Below, piece after piece: positions 1 to 8,414 of a DNA stretch of 64,000 bases. The notes under the pieces are model-generated. The model saw only the letters and a list, made by a program, of their open reading frames with translations, was not told where the DNA came from and ran no database searches. Source of the stretch: Dickeya dianthicola NCPPB 453 (GTDB taxonomy: Bacteria; Pseudomonadota; Gammaproteobacteria; Enterobacterales; Enterobacteriaceae); NCBI RefSeq assembly GCF_000365305.1, contig NZ_CM001841.1, positions 2,295,995 through 2,359,994 of the forward strand, written 5' to 3'. The position numbers and the translations under genes are program-made. Each line of letters starts with the position of its first letter. The first letter of the stretch is position 1.

Positions 1-982
1 AGGCAATAATAGCGGCGGCGGCAGCACGACGCCGTCTGTGGGCGGTGGCGGCGGCGGCAGCACGACGCCGTCTGTGGGCGGTGGTGCCGGCGGCGGCACG
101 ACGCCGTCTGTGGGCGGTGGCGGCGGCGGCAGCACGACGCCGTCTGTGGGCGGTGGTGCCGGCGGCGGCACGACGCCGTCTGTAGGCGGTGGTGCCGGCG
201 GCGGCACGACGCCGTCTGTGGGCGGTGGTGCCGGCAGCGGCACGACGCCGTCTGTGGGCGGTGGCGGCGGCGGCAGCACGACGCCGTCTGTGGGTGGCGG
301 CAATGCAACAGGCGCGACCGGCGATAGCGGCACCGCATCAACCGGCAGCGCCGGTAAAGCCGGACCGGTATCTTTCCCCACCGCGGATAACGCCAACGCC
401 GTTGTCGTAAACGAGCCTATCAAGGTTGGCCCAGGCGAAGTGTTTGACGGTAAAGGCAAAACCTACGTTGCTGGCCCGGCATTAGGCGATGGCGGCCAGA
501 AAGAAGGACAGAAACCGCTGTTTGAAGTGGCCGACGGCGGCTCCGTCAAAAACGTGATTTTCGGCAACAACGCGGCTGACGGCATCCACCTGCACGGCGA
601 CGCCAAAATCGACAACGTACACTGGACCAACGTCGGTGAAGACGCGCTGACGGTGAAGAGCAACACCGGCAAACCGGCCAACGTCTCCATTACCAACAGC
701 AGCGCACAGGGCGCGTCTGACAAAGTGTTCCAGCTGAATGCCGATGCCAACTTCAACGTCGATAACTTCAAGGCGAAAGACTTCGGCACCTTCGTCCGCA
801 CCAACGGCGGCCAGCAGGGTAACTGGAATCTCAACCTGAGCAATATCGATGCGCAGAACGGTAAGTTCTCGTTTGTGAAAAGCGACAGTGAAGGGCTGAA
901 CGTGAAAGTTAACAATGCCAACCTGGATAACGTCAACAATCACTACAAAGTTCCTAAATCCACCAACCTGCAAGTAAGCTAA
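1..982 (+). CDS. hrpW: Harpin HrpW, 3' part (5' end outside window)
   Basis: The reading frame is open from the first bases and ends at TAA 980-982. About 100 residues of Gly/Ser/Thr/Pro-rich linker with a repeated TTPSV motif are followed, from about position 370, by a roughly 200-residue beta-helix-like domain (SFPTADNANAVVV, FDGKGKTYVAG, DGIHLHGDAKIDNVHW, GEDALTVKS) typical of family 3 pectate lyases. A glycine-rich Cys-free region joined to a PL3 domain is the architecture of HrpW, a harpin secreted by the plant-pathogen type III system. HrpW is known to bind pectate and usually lacks strong lyase activity; that is family knowledge. The N-terminus, secretion signal and hrp promoter are outside the window. 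A coupled small gene follows 13 bp downstream. Confidence 0.88.
   Translation, partial: GNNSGGGSTTPSVGGGGGGSTTPSVGGGAGGGTTPSVGGGGGGSTTPSVGGGAGGGTTPSVGGGAGGGTTPSVGGGAGSGTTPSVGGGGGGSTTPSVGGGNATGATGDSGTASTGSAGKAGPVSFPTADNANAVVVNEPIKVGPGEVFDGKGKTYVAGPALGDGGQKEGQKPLFEVADGGSVKNVIFGNNAADGIHLHGDAKIDNVHWTNVGEDALTVKSNTGKPANVSITNSSAQGASDKVFQLNADANFNVDNFKAKDFGTFVRTNGGQQGNWNLNLSNIDAQNGKFSFVKSDSEGLNVKVNNANLDNVNNHYKVPKSTNLQVS
5..300 (+). repeat. 36-bp in-frame tandem repeats in hrpW linker
   Basis: Direct tandem repeats of a 36-bp unit encode 12-residue blocks of the form GGGAGGGTTPSV or GGGGGGSTTPSV. Eight TTPSV motifs are visible, alternating mainly between an Ala-containing and a Ser-containing glycine block. 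Near-identity between copies suggests recent slippage or unequal recombination, so copy number probably varies between strains. Confidence 0.9.
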
Positions 983-995
983 TCGGGAGCCAACC

Positions 996-1328
996 ATGAC
1001 CGAGCATGATACCGATACCCCTACCCGCTGGACCGATCTGGTCGACCGGGGCGGGTACATTACGCCGACACAGCGTCAGGCGTTCGAGCAGGCTATCCAG
1101 ATGGTGACCCGGCGTCTCAATCTGGTGCTGAGCCAGAAAGAGCTGCCGCGCAGCGGCCAGTTCGATTTCGATACCTTTGTCGATTCACTGGAAGCCGATT
1201 TCCTGAAAAGTGTGGATACCTCGCTGGACCCGGAAATGAACAGCGACGTGGGGCAGACGACGTTCTGGGTGATTCGCCAGATAGCGGACCACCTGATCGC
1301 CCTGCAACAGCAGCGACAAGCGTTGTAA
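996..1328 (+). CDS. Small acidic protein coupled to hrpW, candidate chaperone
   Basis: This 110-residue acidic protein starts 13 bp after the hrpW stop with a GGGAG Shine-Dalgarno sequence and is followed by a strong terminator, so it is probably the last gene of the hrpW transcript. It has no signal peptide and no membrane segment. The C-terminal half (FWVIRQIADHLIALQQQRQAL) looks like an amphipathic helix. I do not recognise the family. Small size, acidity and placement beside a type III substrate fit a secretion chaperone, but that is inference from context only. Confidence 0.7.
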   Translation: MTEHDTDTPTRWTDLVDRGGYITPTQRQAFEQAIQMVTRRLNLVLSQKELPRSGQFDFDTFVDSLEADFLKSVDTSLDPEMNSDVGQTTFWVIRQIADHLIALQQQRQAL

Positions 1329-1351
1329 CTTACCGACATCACCCCTCATCA

Positions 1352-1379
1352 CCAGCCAGCGCCAGACGCTGGCTTTTTT
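1352..1379 (+). terminator. Rho-independent terminator after hrpW operon
   Basis: The stem AGCCAGCG/CGCTGGCT with a short loop is followed by a run of seven T. It lies about 25 bp after the stop at 1328. Confidence 0.85.
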
Positions 1380-1392
1380 ATGCCGCAGATTC

Positions 1393-1570
1393 GGCGACCA
1401 GTTTCAGCTTGTGACGCCGCGCAGCGTACCGCGTGTTGCCAGGCGCTGGCGCAGGACAGTTTTGATCTGGTGCTGATTAATGCAGGCGTCTATGGCCCGG
1501 AACGACAGGATCTGACCGCTTTCGCCCCCGAACAGTTGATGCCGTTGTTCCTGACCAACACGCTGGCGGC
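1393..1570 (+). pseudogene. Fragment of a short-chain dehydrogenase gene
   Basis: The frame reads CDAAQRTACCQALAQDSFDL, then VLINAGVYGPE and LMPLFLTNTLA. This resembles the middle of a short-chain dehydrogenase/reductase: the NAG motif followed by the segment ending in the conserved N of an 'xxNxxA' helix. No Rossmann TGxxxGxG segment precedes it and no YxxxK follows, because homology stops where an opposite-strand fragment begins near 1571. I read it as a decayed internal piece, not a functional gene. Confidence 0.55.
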
Positions 1571-1990
1571 GATAGCAGCGGGTTGCCGTTGGCCAGCGCG
1601 GCCAAATCGGTCTGGCGGGAGAGTGACGAGACGCGCTGCGGGGCGGCGTTTGCCGCCGAATGGCTTGGGTCGGCCGCGCGCAGCAACGGCTCATTAGCCA
1701 GCAACAGCGCCGAGGTTTCCACCAGCCTTAACGAGCGCGCGTCCGCCTGCGGGTGCGCCTGCCGATAGTCATCAAGGCTGCGTTGCGCGCGCTGGGCGCT
1801 GCGCGTCATGTTTTTTATGAACGCGCCGATATCCCGCCGGGAAATGATCCCATCAGCCTTACCGCCGTCTTTGCCCGTATCCAGCGCCGGGCCAAAGGCC
1901 GATGCGGTTATCAATACGACTCATGGTGTCGATTCCCCTCAGAATTTGGTCAATAACGTCCCCTTCTCTGAGTGGATCACAACCTCGTTC
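1571..1990 (-). pseudogene. Fragment resembling type III translocator HrpK
   Basis: On the minus strand one frame reads LREGDVIDQILRGIDTMSRI near 1980-1910, then a frame change near 1905 leads to ALDTGKDGGKADGIISRRDI and AFIKNM, and on to TDLAALANGNPLLS near 1571. The 'GKADGIISRxDI' acidic motif before a helix is typical of HrpK/HopB and NolX-type type III translocator proteins as I remember them. The fragment lacks both ends and needs a frameshift, so it is a relic. The family call is tentative. Its position beside hrpW is consistent with an eroded hrp-cluster border. Confidence 0.5.
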
Positions 1991-2115
1991 GGTTCCCTGC
2001 GTGGTTTGGCGCGAACGCGGCGATAACAGTGATGACAAAAGTTTGCAAAGCGAGACAGTGCCGAATCACTTCAGTAACCTGACGCTCCTTTATTGATACA
2101 ATTCGACATATAAAC

Positions 2116-2295
2116 ATGAAAAAAAGAAAACGCCTGCGCAGCGTTCTGCTCATTCTGCTTCTGCTGCTGCTCTACGTTAATCGCGAGTCGCTTAATCCGT
2201 TTAAACCGGACTGCTCCGCTCAAGTGCCTAAATCTGAATTACCGGAAGCCTGCCGAAAACCGGTGAAGGAAGTCGCCCCCGGTTTTGAACTCTGA
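2116..2295 (+). CDS. Small single-span membrane-anchored protein
   Basis: This 59-residue ORF begins with the basic segment MKKRKRLRSV, then a leucine-rich stretch (LLILLLLLLYV) that forms a signal anchor, then a short polar tail with two Cys (DCSAQ, EACRK). No lipobox Cys follows the hydrophobic segment directly. The tail would be periplasmic by the positive-inside rule, and its two Cys could form a disulfide. The ribosome-binding site is weak. I do not recognise the family. The upstream 100 bp is AT-rich and the gene is isolated. Confidence 0.45.
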   Translation: MKKRKRLRSVLLILLLLLLYVNRESLNPFKPDCSAQVPKSELPEACRKPVKEVAPGFEL

Positions 2296-2697
2296 AACCC
2301 TGCCGGGCGCATCTTTTTCTTCAAATCCCGCGCGCCCGCCTCAGGCTCCGTTATTAATACTTTCACTATTTATTATTTCCAGATAATAAATTTACGAACT
2401 CCTTACCTTTCGCTTTATGTATTTCAATCTATGAACGGCATGCCATTTTCCTTTCTTGTTCCTTACGTAAATCGCGTTCAATTTTTGTTTATCGTTTTAA
2501 ATGACAAATAATTCACCGTCTTTTCATTCGATTGATTTTTGGGCTTTATTAACTGCCCCCGCCGCAGGCTCACCCCGGATAGAAAAATAATTTCAATTAT
2601 TCTATATACCTATGCGGCGTCGTGTTTTTTTATCTCTTCGACGTTAACACGTAAGACAGCAGTTAATTTTCTGGCGAATATTACAAGGAGAAATACT
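2296..2697. other. AT-rich intergenic region before the Ser-rich gene
   Basis: About 400 bp that is markedly more AT-rich than the flanks, with no convincing gene. I looked for a HrpL-type promoter (GGAACC and CCAC halves at 15-16 bp spacing) and did not see one. Confidence 0.5.
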
Positions 2698-3300
2698 ATG
2701 GTGATGTCCATTTCCTCCAACTATTCGGGATTATACAATTCCGTCTGGCAGGTGTCTGGCGTCGGTTCCGCGTCATCTTCAACATCTTCTGCCGTTACGG
2801 CGATCCCTTACCGTAAATCGGACGATGATCAGGAAGGGGGATTATTTGCGGCGTTGACCAGCGCCTTGTCCTCCATCGGCATCACGCTGGGCACCAGCAG
2901 CACCTCGGAAACCAGCGCGACCAGTTCCACGACATCCTCGACGGACAGCACGTCGGACACCTCGTCTTCCAACGCGAAAGAAGCCGTGGCGACCTTCCTG
3001 CATACGCTGATGGATACGCTGCACAGCATCGGCGCCTCGTCCAACTCGTCGTCCTTGTCCGACAACCCGATGAAGAACGACCTGTCTTCGCTGATCAGCG
3101 CACTCTCTTCCGATTCGTCTTCCGGAAGCAGTTCGGTTTCCAGCAGCCAACTGAGCGAATTGCAGAGCGCGTTCAGCTCCATGATCAGCGCATTGGGCGG
3201 CGACAGCAGCAGCGCATCGCTGTCGTCTTTCCTGCAGAGTTTCTCGTCTTCGCTGGCGTCGTTCTCGACACAGGGCAATCTGGTGAATACCGCCGCCTGA
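2698..3300 (+). CDS. Serine-rich Cys-free protein, possible secreted harpin-like protein
   Basis: The ATG at 2698 follows a strong AAGGAG site; upstream in-frame ATGs lack one. The 200-residue product has about 67 serines (one third), no cysteine, and no signal peptide or membrane segment. After a Ser/Thr/Asp-rich region, the C-terminal half contains several amphipathic-helix-like blocks of similar pattern: LSSLISALSS, LSELQSAFSSMISALGG, LSSFLQSFSSSLASF. Harpins and type III-secreted proteins are often Cys-free, low in complexity and Ser-rich at the N-terminus, and hrpW lies 1.7 kb away. I do not recognise a family, and secretion is inference. It is well separated from neighbours and probably monocistronic. 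Confidence 0.7.
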   Translation: MVMSISSNYSGLYNSVWQVSGVGSASSSTSSAVTAIPYRKSDDDQEGGLFAALTSALSSIGITLGTSSTSETSATSSTTSSTDSTSDTSSSNAKEAVATFLHTLMDTLHSIGASSNSSSLSDNPMKNDLSSLISALSSDSSSGSSSVSSSQLSELQSAFSSMISALGGDSSSASLSSFLQSFSSSLASFSTQGNLVNTAA

Positions 3301-3934
3301 TGATAGTTATTCCGCCCTGCCAGCCAGGGCGTTCTCATGCCATTATCGATTGTCTGTGATCCGCCTCTGCTTTTACCACAATCAGACCATTACATTACCC
3401 AACCGAAAATTATTAGAAAAAATAAACAATGCAAGGACTCCAGCGCACCGAGCGCCTCATTTAAAACCAGTAAAAACGCCTTAATCAGAACAAACTACCC
3501 TTATCAATCATTCAAGGTTTTTAACTATATTATTCACTTTTTCTTCCTGTTCGTTTCTATTTAATCCGCTACACTCGATACCTAATTCCCTGACGGAGAA
3601 CGGGAAAATTAACCTCAAACGGGAGATATCACCATGAAGGTCCATGCACTTTCTCTATTGGTAGCCGGCAAGCCGGTGTGGCGACGCCGACGCCACATGC
3701 CGGCCTATACCGCCACGCGCGTCCCCGTTTCTCCCCGGTTGGTCAGACAAATCGTTTCATTCGTTACTGGCTCTCTGCCGTAATTTTCCCCTGTTTTGGT
3801 TCTGGCGATCCCGCATCGCCGGGCCAGCCCGGCGCGTCGCTCGTTAGTGACTCGCTGGTCGCGCCGTGGCCGTCGTTCACCACTTACACACCCTACGTCG
3901 GCACGGATTTTTATCCCAAGTCAAGGAGACTACG
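3301..3934. other. Intergenic region, no supported gene
   Basis: 634 bp. The first 250 bp is AT-rich. A 49-codon ORF at 3634-3783 has a GGAGA site and starts MKVHALSLLVAG like a signal peptide but then becomes Arg-rich and has no family resemblance. It may be the decayed start of a secreted-protein gene. Nothing else is recognisable. Confidence 0.4.
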
Positions 3935-5056
3935 ATGCAATACACTGGGAAGTACCTGAAGAAAACCGCGCTCATGCTGACCATGATGGCCGGTATCAGC
4001 ACCTGGCAAAGTCAGGCGGCTGTCACGCCGGACACCCGTTCGCTGGATGAAATCTATCAGAGCGCATTGAAGGAAGGCGGTACGGTCACCGTTTATGCCG
4101 GCGGCGATGTACAGTCACAGCAAACAGGCTTCAAGCAGGCGTTTGAAAACCGGTTTCCCGGCATCAAACTGAACGTGATCGTCGATTACAGCAAATACCA
4201 CGACGCGCGCATCGACAACCAACTGGCCACCGACACCCTGATTCCGGATGTGGTGCAGTTGCAAACAGTGCAGGATTTCCCGCGCTGGAAAAAACAGGGC
4301 GTACTGCTGAACTACAAACCGGTGGGCTGGGACAAAGTCTACCCGGAGTTCCGTGATGCGGACGGCGCCTGGATCGGTGCGTATGTCATCGCCTTCAGCA
4401 ACCTGGTCAACACCCAACTGCTGGATGAAAAATCCTGGCCGCGGGAAGCCAATGACTATCTGCGCCCCGACCTGAAAGGCAACCTGATTCTGGCCTATCC
4501 TAACGACGACGACGCGGTGCTGTTCTGGTACAAGCTGGTGGTGGATAAATACGGCTGGGAATTTGTCGAAAAACTGCAAGAGCAGGACCCGGTCTACGTA
4601 CGCGGCACTAATGTCCCCGGCGCGCAGATTGCCACCGGCAAATACAGCGCCACCTTCACCAGCTCCGGCGCACTGGCTCCGGCGGCAGGTTCAGTCACCC
4701 GCTTCGTGTTGCCGAAGGCCGACCCGTTTGTTTCCTGGGCGCAACGTGCCGCCATCTTCAAGCAGGCCAAGCACCCGGAAAGCGCCAAACTGTACCTGAG
4801 CTGGCTGCTGGACCCACAAACGCAAACCCAGGTTTCTCGCATGTGGTCGGTACGTACCGATGTGGCACCGCCTGCTGGCTACAAGCCTATCTGGGAATAC
4901 AGCAACACCCGTCCGCAGGCTTTTGCTGACTTCATGTCCGACCGCGGCGCGGTCGAGCGCTTCCGTGCGCAGATGAGTCTGTACGTGGGCGAAGCCAAAG
5001 GCGACCCGACCCCAGGCTGGCTCGGCCTGCGCCCGGACGCACCGCTGGCAAACTAA
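3935..5056 (+). CDS. ABC transporter periplasmic substrate-binding protein (iron/polyamine-type fold)
   Basis: The ATG at 3935 follows AAGGAGA at 7 bp. The 373-residue product has a signal peptide ending near SQAA, then a type II periplasmic-binding-protein fold: EGGTVTVYAGGD at the start of the first lobe, FENRFPGIKLNV, and DPTPGWLGLRP at the end. The layout resembles extracellular solute-binding proteins of the ferric-iron/putative thiamine-polyamine group. No permease or ATPase gene is adjacent and a terminator follows directly, so it is an orphan that would need to work with a transporter encoded elsewhere. The ligand cannot be told from sequence. Confidence 0.82.
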   Translation: MQYTGKYLKKTALMLTMMAGISTWQSQAAVTPDTRSLDEIYQSALKEGGTVTVYAGGDVQSQQTGFKQAFENRFPGIKLNVIVDYSKYHDARIDNQLATDTLIPDVVQLQTVQDFPRWKKQGVLLNYKPVGWDKVYPEFRDADGAWIGAYVIAFSNLVNTQLLDEKSWPREANDYLRPDLKGNLILAYPNDDDAVLFWYKLVVDKYGWEFVEKLQEQDPVYVRGTNVPGAQIATGKYSATFTSSGALAPAAGSVTRFVLPKADPFVSWAQRAAIFKQAKHPESAKLYLSWLLDPQTQTQVSRMWSVRTDVAPPAGYKPIWEYSNTRPQAFADFMSDRGAVERFRAQMSLYVGEAKGDPTPGWLGLRPDAPLAN

Positions 5057-5069
5057 CGTTGATTGTATT

Positions 5070-5098
5070 GAGGGGGATCCGATCGGGTCCCCTTTTTT
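5070..5098 (+). terminator. Terminator after the binding-protein gene
   Basis: The hairpin GGGGATCC/GGGTCCCC is followed by six T, immediately downstream of the stop at 5056. Confidence 0.8.
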
Positions 5099-5201
5099 AC
5101 GATAGCCGTTAACGGTCTGACGGTTCAGGGAACACGAAGTTGTTCGCTAATGAGACTAACCGCCCCAAGGGCGCGGTTAGTCAATCATTGGAATGACAAA
5201 C

Positions 5202-6452
5202 TCAGGCGTAGCGGGAGAAGGAGAGATCGTCGTATTCAATTGACGGCGTGTTGCCGGAAATGATATCGGCCAGCAACTGACCGGAACCGCATCCCATCGT
5301 CCAGCCTAATGTCCCGTGCCCGGTGTTCAGATACAAATTTTGTAATGGCGAACGCCCGACCAGCGGCGTGCCATCCGGCGTCATCGGCCGTAATCCGGTC
5401 CAGAACGTCGCCTGTTCCACCGGCCCGCAGTTCGGGTACAGATCGCGCACCACCATTTCGAGCGTTTCACGGCGTTTTTGATTCAGGGAAAGATCAAACC
5501 CGGCGATTTCCGCCATGCCGCCGACGCGAATGCGCTGATCAAAGCGGGTGATGGCGATCTTATAGGTTTCATCCAGTACGGTGGAAACCGGCGCGCCCTT
5601 CTCGCTGGCCAGTGGAATGGTCAGCGAATAGCCCTTCAGCGGGTAGACCGGCATATCGAACCATTTTGCCAGCAGGCCGCGGGAATAAGAGCCGCACGCC
5701 ATGACATACGCGTCAGCCGTGATTTTTTCGCCGTTGCAATACACCGCGTTAACCCGCTGACCATCTACGTCAAGATGCTGCACCTCGCTGTCGAAACGGA
5801 ACGTTACGCCCGCTTCCGCCGCCATCGTCGCCAGTTGCCGGGTAAACAGCTGGCAATCGCCGGTTTCATCGTGCGGCAGGCGCAATCCGCCGCTCAGCTT
5901 ATGACGCACGCCAGCCAGCGCCGGTTCAACGGTGGCCAGTTGGTCGGCTTCCAACAGTTCATAAGGCACGCAGGCTTCTTTCAGCACCGCGATATCGCGA
6001 TAAGCGTATTCATACTGCTGCGGAGTCCGGAACAGTTGCAGCGTGCCTCCCTGACGCCCTTCGTAGGCAATACCGGTTTTAGCACGCAGCGCTTGCAGGC
6101 AGTCACGGCTGTATTCAGCCAGCCTGACCATGCGAGCTTTATTGACGCGATAATGCGCGCTGTCGCAATTCAGCAGCATCTGCCACATCCAGCGCAGTTG
6201 CGTGGCGGTAAAGTCCGGGCGAATCGCCAGCGGCGCATGCCGCTGAAACAGCCATTTGACCGCCTTGAGCGGAATGCCCGGCGCGGCCCAGGGCGCGGAA
6301 TAGCCCGGAGAAATCTGACCGGCGTTGGCGGCGCTGGTTTCCAGCGCGGGTTCGGCCTGCCGATCAATCACGGTGACATCATGTCCTGATTGCGCCAGAT
6401 ACCAGGCGGTGCTGACGCCGATAACACCACTCCCTAAAACAACCACTTTCAT
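5202..6452 (-). CDS. dadA: D-amino acid dehydrogenase (quinone-linked), small subunit
   Basis: The 416-residue product starts [20 protein letters not shown], an FAD-binding GxGxxG motif, and ends with the conserved GLRPMTPDG...[14 protein letters not shown] region of DadA. DadA oxidises D-amino acids (mainly D-alanine) to 2-oxo acids at the inner face of the cytoplasmic membrane and passes electrons to the quinone pool. The ATG at 6452 gives the family start; an upstream in-frame ATG at 6470 adds six residues. In E. coli dadA is followed by the racemase gene dadX; here no dadX follows and an unrelated binding-protein gene lies beyond. Confidence 0.95.
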   Translation of the reverse strand: MKVVVLGSGVIGVSTAWYLAQSGHDVTVIDRQAEPALETSAANAGQISPGYSAPWAAPGIPLKAVKWLFQRHAPLAIRPDFTATQLRWMWQMLLNCDSAHYRVNKARMVRLAEYSRDCLQALRAKTGIAYEGRQGGTLQLFRTPQQYEYAYRDIAVLKEACVPYELLEADQLATVEPALAGVRHKLSGGLRLPHDETGDCQLFTRQLATMAAEAGVTFRFDSEVQHLDVDGQRVNAVYCNGEKITADAYVMACGSYSRGLLAKWFDMPVYPLKGYSLTIPLASEKGAPVSTVLDETYKIAITRFDQRIRVGGMAEIAGFDLSLNQKRRETLEMVVRDLYPNCGPVEQATFWTGLRPMTPDGTPLVGRSPLQNLYLNTGHGTLGWTMGCGSGQLLADIISGNTPSIEYDDLSFSRYA

Positions 6453-6768
6453 TATTGCTGTTCTCCCCACTTCCTCCGCTAATCCCGCGGAATATGCTGC
6501 ACAACGCCGTAAATACCAAAATAAACGTCTACTTTAGCAGTTGGCCGTTAATTGTCATCTGTTGCAGATATAGCTTTTATTTATTATGGGAGAGTGAACA
6601 CGGCAACGTAGGATAAAGACTGGCGACGTGTTGCGCTGACATGTCATCCGATTTTCCACACGAAGGCTTTATCCAAGCTACCGATTTCACATCATTTTTC
6701 CCAAAGTAAGCTAGGATTAACTATGCCGGCGCAATGAGGTGGCGGCAGTTATAGTGAGGGGTGTGCTG
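6453..6768. other. Divergent promoter region dadA/spoVR
   Basis: 316 bp separating two divergent genes, AT-rich in the middle. It presumably carries both promoters. I did not identify a specific operator. Confidence 0.4.
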
Positions 6769-8304
6769 ATGGTTATATCGACTGATGAGCGGGTAACGAG
6801 CCCACAACGTCTGAGTGACGGACCTGACTGGACATTCGACTTGTTGCAGGTCTATCTGGATGAAATCGACCGGGTAGCCAAACTGTACCGTCTGGAAACC
6901 TATCCCCACCAAATCGAGGTGATCACCTCCGAACAGATGATGGACGCCTATTCCAGCATCGGGATGCCCATCAACTATACTCACTGGTCGTTCGGCAAGA
7001 AGTTCATCGAAACCGAACAGCGTTACAAGCACGGTCATCAAGGGCTGGCCTACGAAATCGTCATCAACTCCAACCCCTGCATCGCCTACCTGATGGAAGA
7101 GAACACCATGCCGATGCAGGCGCTGGTGATGGCTCATGCCTGCTACGGCCACAACTCGTTTTTCAAGGGCAACTACCTGTTTCGCAGTTGGACCGACGCC
7201 AGTTCAATCGTTGATTATCTGTTGTTTGCCCGTCAGTACATCGCCCAGTGCGAAGAACGCCACGGCGTTGACGAAGTGGAAAAGTTGCTCGACTCCTGCC
7301 ACGCACTGATGAATTACGGTGTGGATCGCTATAAACGGCCGCAGAAAATCTCGTTGGAAGAGGAAAAACTGCGTCAAAAAAGCCGTGAAGCCTATTTGCA
7401 GAGTCAGGTAAATGAACTCTGGCGTACGCTTCCCCGCCGCGAGCAGGAGACATCGCCGGAGAAAGCCCGCCGCTTCCCGCATGAACCGCAGGAAAATCTG
7501 CTTTATTTCATGGAGAAAAATGCCCCGTTGCTGGAACCCTGGCAGCGAGAGATCCTGCGTATCGTGCGGAAGATCAGCCAGTATTTTTACCCGCAAAAAC
7601 AGACACAGGTGATGAATGAAGGCTGGGCCACGTTCTGGCACTACAGCATCCTCAATCATCTCTACGACGAAGGAAAACTGTCCGACCGCTTTATGCTGGA
7701 GTTTCTCCACAGCCACACCAACGTGGTCTACCAACCGCCGTACAACAGCCCCTACTATAGTGGCATCAACCCGTATGCGCTCGGCTTCGCCATGTTTCAG
7801 GACATCAAACGTATCTGTCAGGAACCAACGGAAGAAGACCGTTACTGGTTCCCGGACATCGCGGGTAAAGACTGGCTGGATACCCTGCACTTCGCGATGC
7901 AGAACTTTAAGGATGAGAGTTTCATCAGTCAGTTCCTGTCGCCCAAAGTGATGCGAGATTTCCGTCTGTTTACCGTGCTGGATGACGACCACAATAATTA
8001 TCTGGAGATCGCCGCTATCCACGATGAAAAAGGTTACCAAAAGATCCGTCAGGAGCTGTCTTCCCAGTACAATCTGAGCAACATCGAACCCAATATTCAG
8101 GTCTGGAATGTGGATTTACGCGGCAATCGTTCGCTGACCTTGCGTTATGTGCCGCAGAATCGCGCACCGCTGGACAAAAGCAGCCATGAGGTGATGAAGC
8201 ACGTGCATCGTTTATGGGGATTTGACGTCACGCTGGAACAGATGAATGAAGATGGCAATATCGAGCTGATTGACCGCTGCCCGCCACGCAACGCCGCGCT
8301 ATAA
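6769..8304 (+). CDS. ycgB: SpoVR family protein YcgB
   Basis: The product is 511 residues, matching the enterobacterial family (about 510). It includes DWTFDLLQVYLDEIDRVA near the N-terminus and the conserved MNEGWATFWHYSILNHLYDEG with neighbouring PPYNSPYYSGINPYALGFAM. SpoVR proteins are cytoplasmic. The B. subtilis member is linked to spore cortex formation, while the enterobacterial role is unclear and linked to stationary phase and the yeaGH kinase genes. The ATG at 6769 follows GAGGG. Placement between dadA and fadR matches E. coli order. Confidence 0.93.
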   Translation: MVISTDERVTSPQRLSDGPDWTFDLLQVYLDEIDRVAKLYRLETYPHQIEVITSEQMMDAYSSIGMPINYTHWSFGKKFIETEQRYKHGHQGLAYEIVINSNPCIAYLMEENTMPMQALVMAHACYGHNSFFKGNYLFRSWTDASSIVDYLLFARQYIAQCEERHGVDEVEKLLDSCHALMNYGVDRYKRPQKISLEEEKLRQKSREAYLQSQVNELWRTLPRREQETSPEKARRFPHEPQENLLYFMEKNAPLLEPWQREILRIVRKISQYFYPQKQTQVMNEGWATFWHYSILNHLYDEGKLSDRFMLEFLHSHTNVVYQPPYNSPYYSGINPYALGFAMFQDIKRICQEPTEEDRYWFPDIAGKDWLDTLHFAMQNFKDESFISQFLSPKVMRDFRLFTVLDDDHNNYLEIAAIHDEKGYQKIRQELSSQYNLSNIEPNIQVWNVDLRGNRSLTLRYVPQNRAPLDKSSHEVMKHVHRLWGFDVTLEQMNEDGNIELIDRCPPRNAAL

Positions 8305-8347
8305 CTCCCGATGACGGCCTATGACGCCTGGATGGGCCGCTAATAAG

Positions 8348-8380
8348 AAAAACGGGTAGCTGTGATGGCTACCCGTTTTT
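8348..8380. terminator. Bidirectional terminator between spoVR and fadR
   Basis: AAAAACGGGTAGC and GCTACCCGTTTTT form a long perfect stem with A and T tracts on both sides, so it can stop transcription of both convergent genes. Confidence 0.88.
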
Positions 8381-8414
8381 TATCAACCAGTTTTTTAAAC
8401 CACGTTTTTATCAA

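Noticed and set aside
482-1060. Long antisense ORFs over hrpW
   Set aside because: They follow from GC-rich codon bias on the opposite strand; no start signal or homology.
3337-3564. 75-codon plus-strand ORF after the Ser-rich gene
   Set aside because: AT-rich, with no ribosome-binding site and no recognisable domain.
3634-3783. 49-codon ORF with a GGAGA site and a signal-like start
   Set aside because: After MKVHALSLLVAG it turns Arg-rich and ends without family resemblance; kept only as a note in the intergenic entry.
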